A DNA stretch of 64,000 nucleotides from Marinovum sp048263515 (lineage in GTDB: Bacteria; Pseudomonadota; Alphaproteobacteria; Rhodobacterales; Rhodobacteraceae): positions 62,001-126,000 of the forward strand of contig NZ_JBLXEC010000008.1 in the NCBI RefSeq assembly GCF_048263515.1. Direction: 5' to 3'. The position numbers and the translations under genes were made by a program. Shown here one piece after another: positions 60,338 through 64,000 of the stretch; positions within the stretch are counted from its first letter, which is position 1, and the number at the start of each line of letters is the position of its first letter. The notes beneath the pieces are model-generated. The model was not told the DNA's origin and did no database searches. It was given only the letters and a program-made list of their open reading frames with translations.

Positions 60338-61513
60338 TTAGTCCAGCCGGTCGCGGCTGAAGAGGTAGGGGATCATCCCGACCAGGGTGATCAGCGCAAA
60401 GATGGCAAAGACCGGCGCATAGCTGGCCTCGACCGGGCCGCTGGTGGCCGCGGCCTCCTGAACCCGCCCGGTGACCACCTGGAAGATGCCCACGCCGGCG
60501 ATGCCGAAGAGGTTCATCAGCGTCACTCCGCGGCCGGTCAGATGGGCCGGCGCATAGCTGCGGCCATGGGCCAGGATCATCGGAAAGGTCATGCCGAAGA
60601 AGCCCACTATGCAGAACAGCGCAATCGCCGCGGTCACGCCGGAGACCGGCCAGAGCCAGAGCGCGGTGCAGCCTAGCACCACCAGCGCATTGCCCGGCAG
60701 GATCACCCATTTGCGGGTACCGAGCCAGCGGTCGAGCGGGCCATAGGCGAAGGTGCCGGCAATCATCGCCACGCCCATCGCCAGCGTCGCCAGCCCGACC
60801 GCATTGGGTGTCAGCCCGTGCACGTCGCGCAGGTAGGGCCCGATCCACACCGCCCGCAGCCCGCCGGCGGCGGCATAGTTGACGAACATCATTGGAAAGA
60901 TCAGCCAGAGCGCCGGCAGTCGCAGCAGGTCGAGCACCGAGCCACGCTGTGTTGTCTCGGCGGCCGGCGGATCGCGCACCACGAGGAAGATGCCGAGCGC
61001 GATCACCGCTGTCGCCGCGGCCAGCGTCCAGAGCGTCTCGCGCCAGCCGATGGCCTCGACCAGCAGGGTCAGCGGCAGGGTGCCGGCAAGGTTGCCCAGC
61101 GTGCCGACGCCCAGCACCGTGGCCGCCAGCGAGGCAAAGATCGCCGGGCGGTAGGTGCGCGCGAAGATGTAGTAGGAGGCCATGAGCACCGGCGAACAGC
61201 CGAGCCCGATCAGCCCCATGGCGAAGGTCACATGCGCCGGGGTCTGCGCCAGCGCAAAGGCCGCCGCACCGCCCGCGCCGCCGATGGCAAAGAGCACCGC
61301 CGAAGTGCGGCGCGGCCCGATCCGGTCAAGCGCCGCGCCCACGGGGATCTGCATCAGCGCAAAGACCAGGAACCAGGTGCCAGAGGCGGTGGCAAGATCA
61401 TCGGGGCGCGCGCCGATGTCACGCTCGAGCACCTCGGCCAGAACAGCGAGGAACGAGCGAAAGAACTGGCTGAACACATAGCCCAGCGTCAGCAGGATCA
61501 AACCGGCGTTCAT
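60338..61513 (-). CDS. Major facilitator superfamily permease
   Basis: 391 residues with about twelve membrane helices. The family loop between helices 2 and 3 reads VGAALDRIGPRRTSAVLFAI, and the equivalent in the second half is FAYGPLDRWLGTRKWVILPG. Only 155 bases separate it from asd, but it has its own RBS (GGAGGTCTC). The N-terminus (GLILLTLGYVFSQFFRSFLA) resembles nitrate/sugar-type MFS members; substrate cannot be assigned. Confidence 0.9.
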   Translation of the reverse strand: MNAGLILLTLGYVFSQFFRSFLAVLAEVLERDIGARPDDLATASGTWFLVFALMQIPVGAALDRIGPRRTSAVLFAIGGAGGAAAFALAQTPAHVTFAMGLIGLGCSPVLMASYYIFARTYRPAIFASLAATVLGVGTLGNLAGTLPLTLLVEAIGWRETLWTLAAATAVIALGIFLVVRDPPAAETTQRGSVLDLLRLPALWLIFPMMFVNYAAAGGLRAVWIGPYLRDVHGLTPNAVGLATLAMGVAMIAGTFAYGPLDRWLGTRKWVILPGNALVVLGCTALWLWPVSGVTAAIALFCIVGFFGMTFPMILAHGRSYAPAHLTGRGVTLMNLFGIAGVGIFQVVTGRVQEAAATSGPVEASYAPVFAIFALITLVGMIPYLFSRDRLD

Positions 61514-61540
61514 GAGACCTCCTTAGAAAACGGCCTTGGA

Positions 61541-62731
61541 TTACACAGGCCGTCCGGCAAGGCAAGCCGCCGCGTGATGTCCGGCCCAAGCACCGGTGGC
61601 AAGACAGGCGGTCAGCAGGTAGCCACCGGTGGGCGCCTCCCAGTCAAGCATCTCGCCGGCGGCGAAAACACCTGGCCGGGCCTTCAGTTCGAGCCCCTCG
61701 GTCAGCGCCTCGAAAGGCAGGCCGCCGGCGGTGGAGATGGCCTCGTCCATCGGGCGCGGGCCGGCGTGGCGGATGGGCAGCGCCTTGATCAGTTGCGCCA
61801 GCGCCTGCGGGTCGCTGGGCAGCGGCTGGCCGAACTCCAGCAGAAGCGCTTGTTGTACCGGGTCGAGCCGCGCCTGCTTGCGCCGGAAGTTCGCCGCCGA
61901 CATCTTGCCGCGCGGTTTGGCGAGGCGTCGGGCCAGAGTCGCAAGAGCGGTGTCGGGGGCCAGATCGACGGTCAGCGCCGCGCCATCGCGCACCGCCGCC
62001 GAGATCGCATAGATGCCGCCGCCTTCGAGGCCGCGCTCGGAAATCACCGCCTCGCCGCGGCTGATCGTGTCGCCGGCGTGCCAGGCGACACCTTTGATGG
62101 GCTGGCCGAAGCGCGCGGCCATATGCGGCGACCAAGGCACTTCAAATCCCATGTTGACGGGCTTGAACGGGGCCAGCGGAACGCCCTCGGCACTCAGGAT
62201 ATCGGCCCAGGCCCCGTCGGAGCCCAGCCGCGCCCAGCTGGCGCCGCCCAGCGCCAGAACGGTGACCCCTGCCGTGACCCGCTGCGCGCCCTCCAGCGTG
62301 GCGAAGACCGCCGCCTTGCCGTCCCAGCCTTGCCAACGCCAGCGGGTGCGGCGCGTCACGCCGAGCCCGTCGAGCCGCGCCAACCAGGCGCGCAGCAGGG
62401 GCGAGGCCTTCATCGCCTTAGGAAAGACCCGGCCGGTGGGGCCGGTGAACAGCGGCTGGCCCAGCTCTTCGGCCCAGCCCTGCACCGCATCAGGCCCCAG
62501 CGCATCCAGCATCGGGCGCAGCGCCTCAGCGCGGGCGCCATACGCCGCGAGGAAAGCCTCGGGCGCTTCCGCCTTGGTCAGGTTCAGCCCTGATTTCCCG
62601 GCCATCAGGAACTTGCGCGCGGGCGAAGGCTTGGCCTCGGCCAAGAGCACCTCGTGCCCCGCCTGCCCCAGCACCTCGGCCGCCATCAGCCCGGCCGGGC
62701 CGCCGCCGATCACCAGTGCCGCGACCTTCAT
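61541..62731 (-). CDS. TIGR03862-type (HI0933-like) flavoprotein
   Basis: 396 residues. FAD motif LVIGGGPAGLMAAEVLGQAG, then RKFLMAGKSGLNLTKAEAPE, which is diagnostic for the HI0933-like group, and the terminal GVFAAGEMLDWEAPTGGYLL motif. Family enzymes are predicted NAD(P)/FAD oxidoreductases with unknown substrate. Start ATG at 62731 overlaps the MscS stop (ATGA), and the MFS gene follows after 27 bases. Confidence 0.92.
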   Translation of the reverse strand: MKVAALVIGGGPAGLMAAEVLGQAGHEVLLAEAKPSPARKFLMAGKSGLNLTKAEAPEAFLAAYGARAEALRPMLDALGPDAVQGWAEELGQPLFTGPTGRVFPKAMKASPLLRAWLARLDGLGVTRRTRWRWQGWDGKAAVFATLEGAQRVTAGVTVLALGGASWARLGSDGAWADILSAEGVPLAPFKPVNMGFEVPWSPHMAARFGQPIKGVAWHAGDTISRGEAVISERGLEGGGIYAISAAVRDGAALTVDLAPDTALATLARRLAKPRGKMSAANFRRKQARLDPVQQALLLEFGQPLPSDPQALAQLIKALPIRHAGPRPMDEAISTAGGLPFEALTEGLELKARPGVFAAGEMLDWEAPTGGYLLTACLATGAWAGHHAAACLAGRPV

Positions 62732-64000
62732 GCCCCGGCTGCAGAGGGCGCAACACCCTGCCCCGCCAGAGCCGCCGCATCGGCCTTGAGTTCGACCACG
62801 CGGTGCGGATAGGGGATCTCGATGCCGTTGTCCTTGAGCGCGTTCCAGATCAGGAAGAGCACGTCCGAGGTGAACTTGTTGGGCCCGTCGTCCAGCCCGT
62901 TGACCCAGAATTCCACCGCGAAATCAACGCCCGACTCGCCGAAACCCCGCAGCTCGCAATCCGGCGGATAGGGCGCGTCGAGCACCCGGGGATGCGTGCT
63001 GACCGCCGCCTCGATGATCGCCGGCACGCGATTGATGTCGGTGTCATAGCTCACCGAGAACGGCGCCTCGAAGCGGTTGGCGCTGCCCTGGTCGGAGTAG
63101 TTGACCACGCGGGTGACGATGAAATCCTCGTTCGGCACCACGATCCAGCGGCCATCGAAGCTTTCCAGAATGGCGGCGCGAGCGGTCATCTTGATGATCG
63201 TTCCGGCCTCGCCGCCGTCCAGTTCGACGTAATCGCCCACCGTGGCCTGACCCTCGAGCAGCAGAATCACCCCCGAGATGAAGTTCGAGGCGATCTTCTG
63301 CAGGCCGAAGCCGATGCCCACGCCCAGCGCCCCGGTCAGCACCGCCAGCGTGCTCAGATCGATCCCCATGATGTTCATGAAAACCAGAAAGGCCACGCCG
63401 AAGATGGCGATTTCCGCCGCCTTTTCCGCCAGTTGCCGGGTGGCAGGGCGCATGTCCTCGTTCTTGTGGATCAGCGCGGCGGATTGATCCTTGGACCAGC
63501 GGCCCATCCAGAAGATGATGCCGCCGACGATGATGAACTGGATGAGCGACAACACCGAGAACGACAGGTTGCCCAAGGGCACGATGGTCTCGGCCAGCCG
63601 CAGCTGCACCAGGTCGAGCACGCCCAGCACATAGAGCCCGGCCACCGGCACGAGGACGAACTTGCCCAGCATCTTGAACAGCGGATCGGTGATGATGTCG
63701 CGCACCAGGATGCGCACCGCGAGAAACAGGAACAACCGCTTGCCCAGGGCGATCACCGCGCCGCTGTCGAATATCGAGCGCACCACCGCCTCGCCCGCGC
63801 CGGTGAAGGCATAGGCCAGCACCGGCAGCAGCAGCGGCAGGAACTGGCGCAGGAAGTGCCGCGCCTTTGACAGAAGTCCCAGATGTCCCTCCGGCGGGGT
63901 CAGCCATCGGGTCAGCACCGGCTGCAGCTTGCGATTGACCAGCTTGGCGATGAACCACGCCAGCAGCAACAGGCCGAACTGCGACCAGGCCTCAGGGCTC
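62728..64000 (-). CDS. MscS-family mechanosensitive channel, 5' end outside window
   Basis: At least 424 residues; the frame remains open to the window edge (SPEAWSQFGLLLLAWFIAKL), so the start is beyond 64000. Helices FLPLLLPVLAYAFTGAGEAV, LFLFLAVRILVRDII and FSVLSLIQFIIVGGIIFWMG lead to the pore helix LGVGIGFGLQKIASNFISGV. The cytoplasmic beta and alpha/beta domains are complete (WIVVPNEDFIVTRVVNYSDQ, FAVEFWVNGLDD). It shares the VG(L/I)GFGLQK pore motif with the gene at 11656. A downstream flavoprotein is coupled by ATGA. Confidence 0.93.
   Translation of the reverse strand, partial: SPEAWSQFGLLLLAWFIAKLVNRKLQPVLTRWLTPPEGHLGLLSKARHFLRQFLPLLLPVLAYAFTGAGEAVVRSIFDSGAVIALGKRLFLFLAVRILVRDIITDPLFKMLGKFVLVPVAGLYVLGVLDLVQLRLAETIVPLGNLSFSVLSLIQFIIVGGIIFWMGRWSKDQSAALIHKNEDMRPATRQLAEKAAEIAIFGVAFLVFMNIMGIDLSTLAVLTGALGVGIGFGLQKIASNFISGVILLLEGQATVGDYVELDGGEAGTIIKMTARAAILESFDGRWIVVPNEDFIVTRVVNYSDQGSANRFEAPFSVSYDTDINRVPAIIEAAVSTHPRVLDAPYPPDCELRGFGESGVDFAVEFWVNGLDDGPNKFTSDVLFLIWNALKDNGIEIPYPHRVVELKADAAALAGQGVAPSAAGA

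Overview
The window is GC-rich, densely packed chromosomal DNA of an alphaproteobacterium, most likely a Rhodobacterales (Roseobacter/Rhodobacter-type) genome. Support comes from the linked ECF sigma factor RpoE and zinc anti-sigma ChrR beside a flavoprotein-DUF1365 gene pair, a Rhodobacter-type porin, the DUF4170 / Kdo transferase / LpxK string, DUF3576, DUF3775, and the very frequent ATGA stop/start overlaps. I see about 64 protein genes, one tRNA-Pro(CGG), eight convincing or plausible hairpin terminators and several families of intergenic palindromic repeats. There is no prophage, insertion sequence, CRISPR array or rRNA.

Layout. 0-4.8 kb: a 5'-truncated MscS channel gene, ergothioneine genes egtB-egtD, tRNA-Pro and an EamA permease. 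5-11 kb: leucine genes leuB, leuD and leuC on the minus strand, with a membrane protein and a secreted phosphoesterase-fold protein between leuD and leuB. 11.3-19.7 kb: a second MscS gene, rsfS-rlmH, rsmD with a ferredoxin reductase-like flavoprotein, a peroxiredoxin, and a coupled run ridA-like / GDPD / GNAT / phhB. 19.8-23.6 kb: a type I secretion ATPase and membrane fusion protein without a visible substrate or outer-membrane channel, and a lone MlaC-like protein. 23.6-28.4 kb: DUF3775, a short-chain dehydrogenase, DUF1365 and a flavoprotein divergent from rpoE-chrR. 28.5-31.5 kb: rmuC and mutL. 31.8-36 kb: amtB-glnK and a class A PBP. 36-43 kb: aminotransferase, sulfurtransferase, smpB, then DUF4170 / waaA / lpxK. 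42-45.4 kb: divergent oxyR and katG. 45.8-48.7 kb: UDP-glucuronate epimerase, UDP-glucose dehydrogenase and a MarR regulator. 49-52.5 kb: YggS, a TPR-sulfotransferase and a porin. 52.8-58 kb: a DUF3576 lipoprotein, a speB-like / NlpC / leucyl aminopeptidase run, a small conserved protein and a beta-carbonic anhydrase. 58-64 kb: two divergent genes sharing an unfamiliar domain, asd, an MFS permease, a TIGR03862-type flavoprotein and a third MscS gene that runs off the window.

Themes. Oxidative and osmotic stress are well represented: ergothioneine, OxyR-KatG, a peroxiredoxin, the RpoE-ChrR singlet-oxygen module and three MscS-type channels. Envelope functions include lipid A-Kdo synthesis, PBP, porin, UDP-glucuronate/galacturonate supply and type I secretion.

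The least explained material is (i) the divergent pair at 58.1-59.1 kb sharing a C-terminal domain, one copy fused to a ribbon-helix-helix-like N-terminus and carrying a palindrome in its linker that resembles the leuC-leuD intergenic hairpin; (ii) a mosaic repeat with ~31-bp inverted ends present as three tandem copies at 38.86-39.53 kb and as diverged copies at 11.3 and 31.7 kb; and (iii) two genes whose best Shine-Dalgarno spacing points to a CTG start. No dramatic new multi-gene system is evident; most of the window is ordinary core genome.
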